DNA of 64,000 nt from Paenibacillus nuruki (GTDB taxonomy: Bacteria > Bacillota > Bacilli > Paenibacillales > Paenibacillaceae), in assembly GCF_001721045.1 (NCBI RefSeq), contig NZ_MDER01000044.1, forward strand, positions 28,067-92,066. The letters run 5' to 3'. The notes below the pieces were generated by a model. The model made no database searches. It had not been told where the DNA came from and saw only the letters and a program-made list of their open reading frames with translations. Below, piece after piece: positions 1 to 8,009 of this stretch; within the stretch, counting starts at the first letter, position 1; every line of letters begins with the position of its first letter. A program made the position numbers and the translations under genes.

Positions 1-1
1 T

Positions 2-1321
2 TTGCAAGAAGCCGATCAATTGGATGAATTTGATTTTATGAAAGCCAAAGAACCAGCCGAACGTGCCAATCAATTGCTTGATGTGCTTGTAGAAGATATC
101 CGTCTGTATGGGGAATGGGTACAACGCAGTCAACGGTATACAGCAGAGATCAATAATACAGAACAGGAGTTGCGTCCAGTCGTTGAGCGAGAACATCTCA
201 AGTTAACAATAGACGATCCTTTCCGTATATTAGAACATGCACGCACAGAAGAGATTCGATTAGTTCAATTGTTGGCAGGTGGGAATGTAGACTTGATTCG
301 TCAAAGTATGGAAATGATCGAACAAGATATTGCGGCGGCTCGTCAGGTTGTCAGTGATCTCATTAACTTCCGGGATGAATCGAAGAAAACATTAACGATG
401 GCGCAACAACAAATGGCTGATTTCCGCAATATGCCTGAAATGTATAATCAAGAAGTGAGCCGTCTACAAGCAGAATATGCAGGAGTACATCTCAGAGAAC
501 AAGGCGCACGTTATCAGGAAATTCAGAAGATGCAAGGTGAGGTTAATCTATTTACTCCACAAATCGTAGATGCTCTGCATGATGAAGTACAACAGTATCG
601 TCAAGCATATACATGGAGTGAGCAAGTCAGAAATGCATTGTCTCGGATGCAACAATTGCGAACTGAGATTATGAGTTACAAAGATCAACTAGATAATCAG
701 AAGCAAAGCGAAAATCAACGCTTAGACAAGCTACGCGAAGATTATCGTCGTGCCAATGAACAGCAGGCAGCGATTAGCGTTAATCCTGACGATACACAGC
801 AAGTGCAAGCACATAGCTATCAAGCACTTGAACAAGCAGAGCAGATTCTAAGCGGTACACTACTCAATATGGTTAACGTCAAAGAAGTTATGGATACAGC
901 GGAAAGAGAGACAGTTGCTTTTGTTCAGCGTGTAGAAGAGTTGACCCAACAACGTCAAGAAGCGATCGAAGCGATCGAAGGATTACTGCAAGAACATCGC
1001 AATTTGTCTGCTCGTTATTTTACAACAGCGATCACAACTCATGTGCCTGTTTTGCATCGACTGGTCGAAGAATTGCAACAATTGGTGAATCAGGGATACT
1101 TTGTACAAGCACAGCAAAAAGCGCAAGAAGGTGCAGGAATACTGCAATTTATAGCACTGGAATATAAAGCGCTCTATGATCAGGAACAAGAACGCAAGCG
1201 TCGTCAGCGTTCATCGGGTGGCGGTTCAGGAGGTTCATCATCAGGTGGAGGCAGTCGCTCTTCGAGTAGTTCCAGTTGGAGTGGAGGGAGTAGCCGTTCA
1301 TCCGGTTCTTCCAAATGGTGA
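2..1321 (+). CDS. C-terminal part of a long coiled-coil protein with a Ser/Gly-rich tail (partial)
   Basis: The frame is open to the left edge, so this is only the 3' part of a gene and the TTG at base 2 is probably internal. About 400 residues are almost entirely helical and charged, rich in Gln, Glu and Arg heptad-like runs, which points to a long coiled coil. The last 40 residues switch abruptly to a basic patch (ERKRRQR) and then a low-complexity Ser/Gly tail ending in SSKW. Such Gly/Ser tails are typical of the YgcG/TPM-domain membrane proteins of Paenibacillaceae, and similar coiled coils are often labelled EzrA-like. The N-terminal TPM or membrane part that would decide this lies outside the window. 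No function is assigned. It stands alone: the next gene begins 123 bases downstream with its own ribosome site. Confidence 0.6.
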   Translation: MQEADQLDEFDFMKAKEPAERANQLLDVLVEDIRLYGEWVQRSQRYTAEINNTEQELRPVVEREHLKLTIDDPFRILEHARTEEIRLVQLLAGGNVDLIRQSMEMIEQDIAAARQVVSDLINFRDESKKTLTMAQQQMADFRNMPEMYNQEVSRLQAEYAGVHLREQGARYQEIQKMQGEVNLFTPQIVDALHDEVQQYRQAYTWSEQVRNALSRMQQLRTEIMSYKDQLDNQKQSENQRLDKLREDYRRANEQQAAISVNPDDTQQVQAHSYQALEQAEQILSGTLLNMVNVKEVMDTAERETVAFVQRVEELTQQRQEAIEAIEGLLQEHRNLSARYFTTAITTHVPVLHRLVEELQQLVNQGYFVQAQQKAQEGAGILQFIALEYKALYDQEQERKRRQRSSGGGSGGSSSGGGSRSSSSSSWSGGSSRSSGSSKW

Positions 1322-1444
1322 AAATTCTGTTCATTCATTGTATATTTTCTGAAAGCTATATTTGCAAACATGTCATAAGGAAGACTATGATACATGTAGA
1401 TATTGAACATGTAGGCAAACGTATAAATATAAGGAGGTAGAACA

Positions 1445-2014
1445 ATGGATCAGCAGTCTTCAGATCAAGCGGGACAATCAGCATCATCCAAACCGCTACA
1501 AGTCGAAAGTAAATATGTTAGAGAAACACGTTGCTTCAAAACATCCCGTGTATTTCCAACTGATGTCAACAATCACAATACATTATTCGGTGGAAAATTG
1601 ATGTCGTATATAGATGATATTGCTTCAATTACCGCTTCCAAATTATGTCGTGTCGATACTGTTACCGCTTCTACCGATTCGGTCGATTTTCTGTATCCGA
1701 TCAACCCAACCGATTCAGTGACATTAGAATCGTTTGTGACATGGACAGGACGTAGTTCGATGGAGATTTTTGTGAAAGTGATACGCGAAGACCTCAAAAC
1801 AGGTGAGAAACGAATTGCAGCGACTGCCTTTCTTACCTTTGTAGCGATCGGGGAAGATAATCATAAAGTGCAAGTGCCGACAGTCATTCCTGAGACGGAA
1901 GAAGAGAAGAAATTGCACGAAACCGCTCCTTCACGAGCAGCCATGCGCCGTCAACGGAGAGAAGAAAGTAAAGAATTTGCTGATTACCTCACCACTGAAT
2001 ATCCGTGGGAATAA
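1445..2014 (+). CDS. Acyl-CoA thioesterase, hotdog fold (YkhA/BFIT-type)
   Basis: The 189-residue protein has the single hotdog domain of the acyl-CoA hydrolase family that cleaves CoA thioesters in the cytoplasm. The diagnostic stretch is near residues 40-60: FPTDVNNHNTLFGGKLMSYI, with the Asn/His and the Gly-Gly that open the long central helix, followed by a DSVDF strand and a TGRSSMEIFVKV strand. The N-terminal 25 residues are polar and the C-terminal 45 are charged and probably disordered. The start is fixed by AAGGAGG at 1431-1437, seven bases before the ATG. A strong terminator follows directly, so it is monocistronic. Substrate chain length cannot be read from the sequence. Confidence 0.9.
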   Translation: MDQQSSDQAGQSASSKPLQVESKYVRETRCFKTSRVFPTDVNNHNTLFGGKLMSYIDDIASITASKLCRVDTVTASTDSVDFLYPINPTDSVTLESFVTWTGRSSMEIFVKVIREDLKTGEKRIAATAFLTFVAIGEDNHKVQVPTVIPETEEEKKLHETAPSRAAMRRQRREESKEFADYLTTEYPWE

Positions 2015-2015
2015 C

Positions 2016-2062
2016 AAAAAGCGAGTACACTCTAGATCAAATAGAGGATGCTCGCTTTTTCT
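2016..2062 (+). terminator. Intrinsic terminator after the thioesterase gene
   Basis: The hairpin pairs AAAAAGCGAG with CTCGCTTTTT and has an inner ACTCT/AGAG extension. It begins two bases after the thioesterase stop codon. Confidence 0.85.
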
Positions 2063-2121
2063 TTATGATTATTGATAACAATAATAATACTTCTAAATTC
2101 TGCTTAAGGCTTGCTAGAATA

Positions 2122-2346
2122 CTACTCTTTTTGCTCCGTTTTACGAGCTTTCCAACGCCACATCATTTCTCCAAATACATATCCACATAGCAGAAATAAA
2201 GGAACCGTATCTGTAATTTCTTCAAGAATACTGTGAAAAGTCAGTACAAAACGATGATCTATATAATGCATGGCGATCATGCCGAGAGATGTTGTCCCAC
2301 CGTAGCCTAATACACCTTCGCTCCATATAAATTGATACTTGCTCAT
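2122..2346 (-). CDS. Small hypothetical membrane protein
   Basis: Protein of 74 residues starting MSKYQFIW. The frame extends to a GTG at 2358, but that codon sits inside the ribosome site; GGAGG at 2356-2352 is five bases from the ATG at 2346, which is therefore chosen. There are two moderately hydrophobic stretches, around residues 15-30 and 43-60 (DTVPLFLLCGYVFGE), and a basic C-terminus (RWKARKTEQKE), which suggests a two-pass membrane protein with a cytoplasmic tail. I do not recognise the family. It lies alone between two terminated or divergent units. Confidence 0.55.
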   Translation of the reverse strand: MSKYQFIWSEGVLGYGGTTSLGMIAMHYIDHRFVLTFHSILEEITDTVPLFLLCGYVFGEMMWRWKARKTEQKE

Positions 2347-2485
2347 CATGACCTCCACATTAGTAACGGTATTAGAATCAACGTATGATCATACCCATAT
2401 CTATCCGAACATGACAACTATTTCTAAATAATAGCGTATTCATAAAAGAGTCGCAAGACTATTTCTTGCGAATTTCATTTTAGTT

Positions 2486-2977
2486 TTACAAAGGTAACAA
2501 GTCTTGTCTTTTGGCGATATGTTCACAATCTTTGCATACACCTACAAGACCTCCGTTATCATTCGCATAAAAAGTCAGATGTTTGACATCTTTTTTGCAA
2601 TAAGAGCATTTCTGAAGTCGAGTGTTAGAAAAGGATTGTACTTGTTTGGGTTGATGTAAGTTTCGTACAGTTGCTAATTTGGGAGGAGTAGATACAGATG
2701 AAGAGGTATCTTTAGCTTGGATATCAGCAGAAGCAGAGGTACGTTGCTCTTCCTGGTTCAGATGCTTGCGTTCACGAAAAGCAGATAAATCTACAATATT
2801 AGGATGCGATGGATCTTGTTCAGTGGGTTCAGGCTGTGTTGTTGGCTCGGGCGGTAGTATAGGATCTGCCTGATGTATAGTGACCTTTTTTAAAGGAAAA
2901 ACAATCCAGAGCACAACAGCAATAGCAACCACGGCAACAACAATAATGCCGGCTAATATCATCCATTCTGGTTGCAT
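2486..2977 (-). CDS. Membrane-anchored protein with C-terminal zinc-ribbon-like Cys motif
   Basis: The 163-residue protein has one clear transmembrane helix at residues 6-30 (MILAGIIVVAVVAIAVVLWIVF). A Pro/Thr/Glu-rich linker of about 40 residues and a low-complexity polar stretch follow. A compact C-terminal module has two CxxC knuckles (CSYCKKD and CKDC) about 25 residues apart, consistent with binding one zinc ion. The ribosome site GAAGGTG lies about eight bases before the ATG. The layout suggests a small cytoplasmic zinc ribbon tethered to the membrane. The family is not recognised and no partner gene is adjacent; the neighbouring ABC operon is divergent. Confidence 0.6.
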   Translation of the reverse strand: MQPEWMILAGIIVVAVVAIAVVLWIVFPLKKVTIHQADPILPPEPTTQPEPTEQDPSHPNIVDLSAFRERKHLNQEEQRTSASADIQAKDTSSSVSTPPKLATVRNLHQPKQVQSFSNTRLQKCSYCKKDVKHLTFYANDNGGLVGVCKDCEHIAKRQDLLPL

Positions 2978-3198
2978 AGGAATTCACCTTCTTTTACACA
3001 TATTTGGTAATAAAAAACAACAATTTGCACAAGGATTACCTTTTAATTCCTGTCTATCCCTTTTTTGTTACATTTAGTTTTGCTATAATTCGTCTCATAG
3101 GTAGAACGGTTCCAGATTCTGGCATCTCCACCGTGATATCTTACATATTACATGATGGTCGTAGAAAGTATAACTGCCACACGAGAGGGATGAAGATT

Positions 3199-4473
3199 GT
3201 GAAAAAGAAATTTAGAAGTTGGATGTCATTATGTCTACTAGCTACATTATGTGTATCGTTACTGAGTGCATGTGGTTCAGATGCCAAGGATAATGAGGCG
3301 AAAGATGGGAAAGTCACTTTGAAATTCTGGACGATTGCTCTTCAACCCACGTTCAATGATTATTTTAATGGACTAATATCAGAATACCAAAAAAGTCATC
3401 CTGGCGTAACTGTAGAATGGAGCGATTATCCATATGATGCCATCTCTAATAAGTTATTAACCGGAATTGCGAGTGGTAACGTACCGGATGTGGTCAATTT
3501 GAATACTGAATTTGCGAATCAAATGGCTTCTAAAGGTGCACTTGCTGATCTGGGTCAATGGATGAGCGATGATGAGAAAAAATCTTATTTTGATGGCATT
3601 TTCAATTCCACTGTATTTGATAACAAAGCATATGCTTTGCCATGGTATACAGGAACAGAAGTGTTATTTATGAACACTCGTCTGGTGAAGCAAGCAGGGC
3701 TTGATCCTACCAATCCACCGAAAACGCGTGATGAGCTGAATGAATGGTCTCGTGAGATCAAAGCCAAAACAGGAGCAACAGGGTATGCAACTACATTTGC
3801 AGCTAGAATGTTCCCGGTTGAAGGAATCTCTATTTTGAATGACGACAAGACAGCAGCAGCTTTTAATACACCAGCTACGATTGCATTAATCCAGAAAATG
3901 CAGGGATTGATTCAAGAAGGCGTACTGGTGAAAGAAGACGCTAACTTTGATAAACAGATTCAATATTATTCTAGCGAACAGACTGCTTTTGAAATTGCAG
4001 GACCTACTTTTATTAATTTTATCAAAACATCTGCACCAGATGTATATAAAAATACAATTGCGGTTCCACTGCCTACAGGTAAAGCCGATGTGCGTTTGTC
4101 GAACACGATGAATGTCGTGGTACCACTCAAATCGGCTAATGCTGAACAAGCGGCTGAATTTGCGAAATTTTTGACCAATGCGACGAACCAGACAGCATTT
4201 GCCAAAGCAGCTAATACATTGCCAAGTACTAAAGAATCGATCAAAGATTCCTTTTTCACTGAAAATGATGGCACATTGGAATCCGAAGCCAAAGTAGTAT
4301 CCGCAGAAAGCTTAGATAAAGCAGTAGATTATATGGTAGGTGTACCAAATGCAGGTGATGTGAACTCGGCGATTGCACGTCAATTGCAAGAAATCTTTAT
4401 GAATGGCAAAGACCCTCAACAAGGATTGACAGAAGCCGAACAAGAAGTGAACCAAATTCTGTCGCAAAACTAA
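3199..4473 (+). CDS. ABC transporter sugar-binding lipoprotein (CUT1 type)
   Basis: Extracellular solute-binding lipoprotein of the carbohydrate-uptake family. It begins VKKKFRSWMSL and has a lipobox LLSAC, giving a lipidated Cys at residue 25. The mature protein shows family features such as the KSHPGVTVEW strand, ASGNVPDVVNLN and GKAYALPWYTGTEVLFMN. The frame runs upstream to 3004, but no signal peptide would fit there. GAGAGGG at 3184-3189 abuts the ATG at 3190 and is nine bases from the GTG at 3199, so the GTG is preferred. A TATAAT lies at 3084-3089 without a convincing -35. The two permease genes follow at 62 bases and then directly, so this is the first gene of the importer operon. The ligand is unknown. 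No ATPase is encoded nearby. Confidence 0.9.
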   Translation: MKKKFRSWMSLCLLATLCVSLLSACGSDAKDNEAKDGKVTLKFWTIALQPTFNDYFNGLISEYQKSHPGVTVEWSDYPYDAISNKLLTGIASGNVPDVVNLNTEFANQMASKGALADLGQWMSDDEKKSYFDGIFNSTVFDNKAYALPWYTGTEVLFMNTRLVKQAGLDPTNPPKTRDELNEWSREIKAKTGATGYATTFAARMFPVEGISILNDDKTAAAFNTPATIALIQKMQGLIQEGVLVKEDANFDKQIQYYSSEQTAFEIAGPTFINFIKTSAPDVYKNTIAVPLPTGKADVRLSNTMNVVVPLKSANAEQAAEFAKFLTNATNQTAFAKAANTLPSTKESIKDSFFTENDGTLESEAKVVSAESLDKAVDYMVGVPNAGDVNSAIARQLQEIFMNGKDPQQGLTEAEQEVNQILSQN

Positions 4474-4535
4474 GGGGCACTCCAAGCAGATCAACAATCG
4501 AACCCAAGACGACCCTTTGAAGGCGGTGGACGAAC

Positions 4536-5423
4536 ATGAAGAAATGGATGAGAACAGAAACATTTGCTGCATGGGCATTTATGGCGCCCGGACTGCTGAT
4601 TGTGGCTGTATTCGTGTTATGGCCAATTGTGTACGGACTTCCGTTGTCCTTGACCGATTATTCGGTCATTGGAGAAACGCACTATGTAGGTGTAGACAAT
4701 TATGTAACAGCTTTTCAAGATAAAAGTTTCTTGGCTTCCCTATGGAACTCGATGGTCTATGTGTTGATTGTACCGATTATTCAGATTATTTCGATCTTAA
4801 TGGCGATTCTGGTCAATAGCCGTATTCCATTGATCAAAGCATTTCGTGCCGCTTATTATATCCCTGTCGTCACCTCTATGGTGGCGGTAGCGTTGATGTG
4901 GAGCTGGTTGTTCAGTAGTAACGGTGTGATCAATTATGCGTTAATCCAGCTAGGTATTATTCAAGAACAAGTCGGCTGGTTGTCCAGCAGTAGCACCGCA
5001 TTGTATGTAATTATGTTTATTACGATGTGGAAAGGGCTTGGCTATTATATGATGTTGTATCTAGCCGGGCTTCAATCGATTCCAACTGATCTCTACGAAG
5101 CATCCATGATTGATGGAGCAAGTCGCTGGCAGACCATTTACCGGATCACGATTCCTTTACTGCGCCCTCATATCTTATTCTGTACGTTGATCTCATTAAT
5201 GGGCGCGATTCGTGTGTTTGATGAAGTGTTTGTTCTAACCAATGGTAAAGGTGGACCGGGTACAGCGACACTTACATCCAGTCTCTACATTTATCAAAAA
5301 GGGTTGGTGCAATTTAACTTTGGTTATGCCTCAGCACTAGGTCTAATCGTTAGTGTGATCGTAGGCATTTTGAGTATACTGGTGTTCCGTCTGAACAAGA
5401 AAGGCGGTGTGCAAACGTACTGA
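4536..5423 (+). CDS. ABC sugar transporter permease, MalF-like
   Basis: The 295-residue integral membrane protein has six predicted helices. It carries the cytoplasmic EAA loop of binding-protein-dependent permeases near residue 190 (EASMIDGASRWQTIYRITIP), where the ATPase docks. Its length and the short N-terminus before the first helix fit the MalF/UgpA class of CUT1 importers. GGCGGTGG ends about six bases before the ATG. The stop codon shares one base with the next permease start (TGATG), so the two are translationally coupled. It works with the lipoprotein upstream and the second permease downstream; the energising ATPase must come from elsewhere. Confidence 0.93.
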   Translation: MKKWMRTETFAAWAFMAPGLLIVAVFVLWPIVYGLPLSLTDYSVIGETHYVGVDNYVTAFQDKSFLASLWNSMVYVLIVPIIQIISILMAILVNSRIPLIKAFRAAYYIPVVTSMVAVALMWSWLFSSNGVINYALIQLGIIQEQVGWLSSSSTALYVIMFITMWKGLGYYMMLYLAGLQSIPTDLYEASMIDGASRWQTIYRITIPLLRPHILFCTLISLMGAIRVFDEVFVLTNGKGGPGTATLTSSLYIYQKGLVQFNFGYASALGLIVSVIVGILSILVFRLNKKGGVQTY

Positions 5424-6304
5424 TGAATAATCCAACGATAACAACCAAAACCGATTACAAAACACCCAGTCCGCAAGCACGTAAATGGAAAAAAGGGATT
5501 CGGTATACGATTACTTACGTGTTGTTGATTGCCTTAGCTTTATTTATGACAGGGCCTTTTCTCTGGTTACTCAGTGTATCGCTTATGCCCGGACGCAATG
5601 TGTTTTCTAATCCACCTGCCGTTTTTCCGACATTTATTAATTTCGGCAATTATGCGCAAGTGTGGAACTTTATGAACTTTCCCAAATACATTATGAATAC
5701 GGTCATCATTACGGTGATGGGAGTTGTATTTAATATTATTTTGTCCTGTATGACGGCTTATCCATTAGCTGTATTCCGGTTTAAAGGTAGAGATATGGTC
5801 TTTACTTTGCTGATCGCAACGATGATTATTCCTTCATCAACAGCGATGATCGTGCATTATTTAACGATTCAATGGCTAAATTTAGGCAATACGTATCTGG
5901 GTGTAGTGCTACCTGCTGCTGTATCGGTATTTAATATTTTCCTGATGCGTCAGACCTTCTTGACGATTCCTACTGAAATTCGAGATTCCGGTAAAATGGA
6001 CGGCGCATCCGAATTACGTATCTGGTGGCAATTAGTACTCCCACTCGTAAAGCCCGGTATTGCAGTCATTATGCTACTTGAAGTAATGGCATTCTGGAAC
6101 AATTTCCTGTGGCCAATCGTTGTGCTAGATGATCCCGAAAAATATCCATTAGCATCAGCACTAACATATCTCAACGGACAATTTTCCTACAACTTCGGCT
6201 GGATCGCCGCCGGAACCATCATTTCCGTAATCCCTATTATCGTCGTCTTCCTGTTCACCCAACGCTACTACATGGAAGGCTTGGCAGGAGCCGTCAAAGG
6301 ATAA
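5423..6304 (+). CDS. ABC sugar transporter permease, MalG-like
   Basis: Second permease of the importer, 293 residues with six predicted helices. The EAA loop near residue 190 reads DSGKMDGASELRIWWQLVLP, with Asp-Ser in place of the usual Glu-Ala at its start. The N-terminal 25 residues are polar and basic, as in MalG/UgpE proteins. It overlaps the first permease by one base and ends in the conserved RYYMEGLAGAVKG tail of this class. A 157-base gap containing a stem-loop separates it from the DUF4127 gene. Confidence 0.93.
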   Translation: MNNPTITTKTDYKTPSPQARKWKKGIRYTITYVLLIALALFMTGPFLWLLSVSLMPGRNVFSNPPAVFPTFINFGNYAQVWNFMNFPKYIMNTVIITVMGVVFNIILSCMTAYPLAVFRFKGRDMVFTLLIATMIIPSSTAMIVHYLTIQWLNLGNTYLGVVLPAAVSVFNIFLMRQTFLTIPTEIRDSGKMDGASELRIWWQLVLPLVKPGIAVIMLLEVMAFWNNFLWPIVVLDDPEKYPLASALTYLNGQFSYNFGWIAAGTIISVIPIIVVFLFTQRYYMEGLAGAVKG

Positions 6305-6383
6305 CAAAAGTAATACGCATTATAAATCGTTTTATATTTTACTGCCCCACCAAATAGAAAAATGCGAGTTTACTCTGAGCGAA

Positions 6384-6428
6384 GGGAACGATATCTTTAC
6401 CAGCGACGACAAGCAAGATATCCTTCCC
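6384..6428 (+). other. Intercistronic stem-loop between the permease and DUF4127 genes
   Basis: GGGAACGATATCTT pairs with AAGATATCCTTCCC across a 17-base loop, with a small internal mismatch. There is no U-run, so it is not an intrinsic terminator. It may protect or separate the importer and enzyme parts of the transcript. That role is inferred. Confidence 0.5.
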
Positions 6429-6461
6429 AAAGCGGTGTAACTTCAAAGGAGTCTATTCCAA

Positions 6462-8009
6462 ATGACATTGGTGATTGTACCTTTAGACGAAAGACCTTGT
6501 AATTATAATTTCCCTTATGAACTGACACGAGGAACATCATATCAAGCTGTGCGTCCTCCGCAAGAATGGATGGGACGCAAGAAAATAGCCGCAGATACCG
6601 AACGGCTATGGACATGGACACAATTGGAATGTCAATCGGCTGACGGAGCAGTGATATCCCTAGATACACTATTGTACGGCGGGATTGTGCCTTCCCGTCT
6701 ACATGAACTGGATGTGACCGAACTGACTTGTCGTTTGGATCGATTACGGATACTCAAAGAGCAGAATCCTGCACTTAAATTGTTCGCTTTTCAACTGATT
6801 ATGCGTTGCCCACAGTACTCTTCCTCAGACGAAGAACCGGATTATTATGCTGATTGGGGACGAGAGATTTTTCGCAAAGGGTATCTAGAACATTATGCAG
6901 AAGAACATCCATTAACGACCGAAGAACAACAAGAACTGGACGATATCAACAGTCGCTTACCTCAAGAAGTGCTGGATGATTATCTAGGTCGTCGTGCGGT
7001 AAATCGGGAGATCAATCAATTAGCACTCGATTATGTAGAACAAGGTGTGATCGACTTTCTGATTTTCCCGCAAGATGATTCGGCTCCTTATGGATATACT
7101 GCTAGAGATCAGCAGGAGGTAAGGGCACGTATTCGAGCATTGCGTCTAGGCTTGCGTGTCTATATGTATCCGGGTGCAGATGAAGTTAGTTGTACATTGG
7201 TGGCTCGCATGATCAATCAGTTGAATCATACTATTCCTCGGGTCTATGTGCGTTTTAGCTCGGTAAATGGAGCTTTGATTATTCCTGCGTATGAAGATCG
7301 GCGACTGTATGAAACGTTAAAATATCAGATTATTGCGGCAGGCGGTATGGTTGCTTCTGATGAACAAAGTGCGGATATCTTATTACTGCTCAATACCGCA
7401 GGTGAAAAAATGGGTGAAGCCGTCTATCAAGGATCACCGTCTGCTAATTATGATACTGAACGGACAACCGTAGAGTTAGTAGAGTATGCAGGCTACATAT
7501 TGGATCGTCAGCCGGATGCGGTAGTGGCTATTGGAGATATTGCCTATGCTAACGGTGGTGATCTTGAATTGCTGGATTTACTTCGTCAGCGAGGCATTTT
7601 GTATCAACTGGCAGGCTATGCAGGCTGGAATACCAGTTCGAATACATTAGGAACGGTTATTGCACAATCGATGATCTATCAACAATATGGAGCCACTCCA
7701 GAGCATATGAATTTTCTAGCGCTACGTTATGTGGAAGACCTAGGCTATGATTCTGTTGTACGTAAATATTTAAGCAATGGGCCGATTCAAGAATTGGGTC
7801 TGGATAAATTTCAGTTAGATGGAGAACGTGGATATGTGGCTGAGATGGTACGTAGTCATTTGGAGCAATTTATAGAGCAACATTTACAAGAAAATGGTGT
7901 GCAGATCGATATTCAAGATTGCTATATGCCGTGGAATCGGATGTTTGAAGTGGGGTTATCGATTCGAGCCCATCTATCGTTAAAAGATCACAAAGGAGAA
8001 CAACAATGA
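6462..8009 (+). CDS. DUF4127 family protein
   Basis: The protein has 515 residues and is cytoplasmic, with no signal peptide or membrane helix. The opening MTLVIVPLDERPCNYNFPYE is the hallmark of DUF4127: a strand, the LDERPxN motif, then a tyrosine-rich segment. Other conserved-looking blocks are ISLDTLLYGGIVPSRLH, LIFPQDDSAPYG, PGADEVSCTL, NTAGEKMGEA, GDIAYANGGD and GWNTSSNTLGTVIAQ. The Asp-rich PQDD and PGADE motifs look like an active or metal site, but the reaction is not known. AAAGGAG lies nine bases before the ATG. The gene overlaps the FAD oxidoreductase by four bases and follows a sugar importer, so a role in processing an imported carbohydrate or derivative is the best guess. Confidence 0.85.
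   Translation: MTLVIVPLDERPCNYNFPYELTRGTSYQAVRPPQEWMGRKKIAADTERLWTWTQLECQSADGAVISLDTLLYGGIVPSRLHELDVTELTCRLDRLRILKEQNPALKLFAFQLIMRCPQYSSSDEEPDYYADWGREIFRKGYLEHYAEEHPLTTEEQQELDDINSRLPQEVLDDYLGRRAVNREINQLALDYVEQGVIDFLIFPQDDSAPYGYTARDQQEVRARIRALRLGLRVYMYPGADEVSCTLVARMINQLNHTIPRVYVRFSSVNGALIIPAYEDRRLYETLKYQIIAAGGMVASDEQSADILLLLNTAGEKMGEAVYQGSPSANYDTERTTVELVEYAGYILDRQPDAVVAIGDIAYANGGDLELLDLLRQRGILYQLAGYAGWNTSSNTLGTVIAQSMIYQQYGATPEHMNFLALRYVEDLGYDSVVRKYLSNGPIQELGLDKFQLDGERGYVAEMVRSHLEQFIEQHLQENGVQIDIQDCYMPWNRMFEVGLSIRAHLSLKDHKGEQQ

Noticed and set aside
3004..3198. N-terminal extension of the first binding lipoprotein by 65 codons
   Set aside because: It would bury the signal peptide and lipobox deep inside the protein and has no ribosome site; the GTG at 3199 is properly spaced from GAGAGGG.
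3966..4292. 108-codon antisense frame inside the first binding-protein gene
   Set aside because: It lies wholly within a well-supported gene and shows no recognisable domain.
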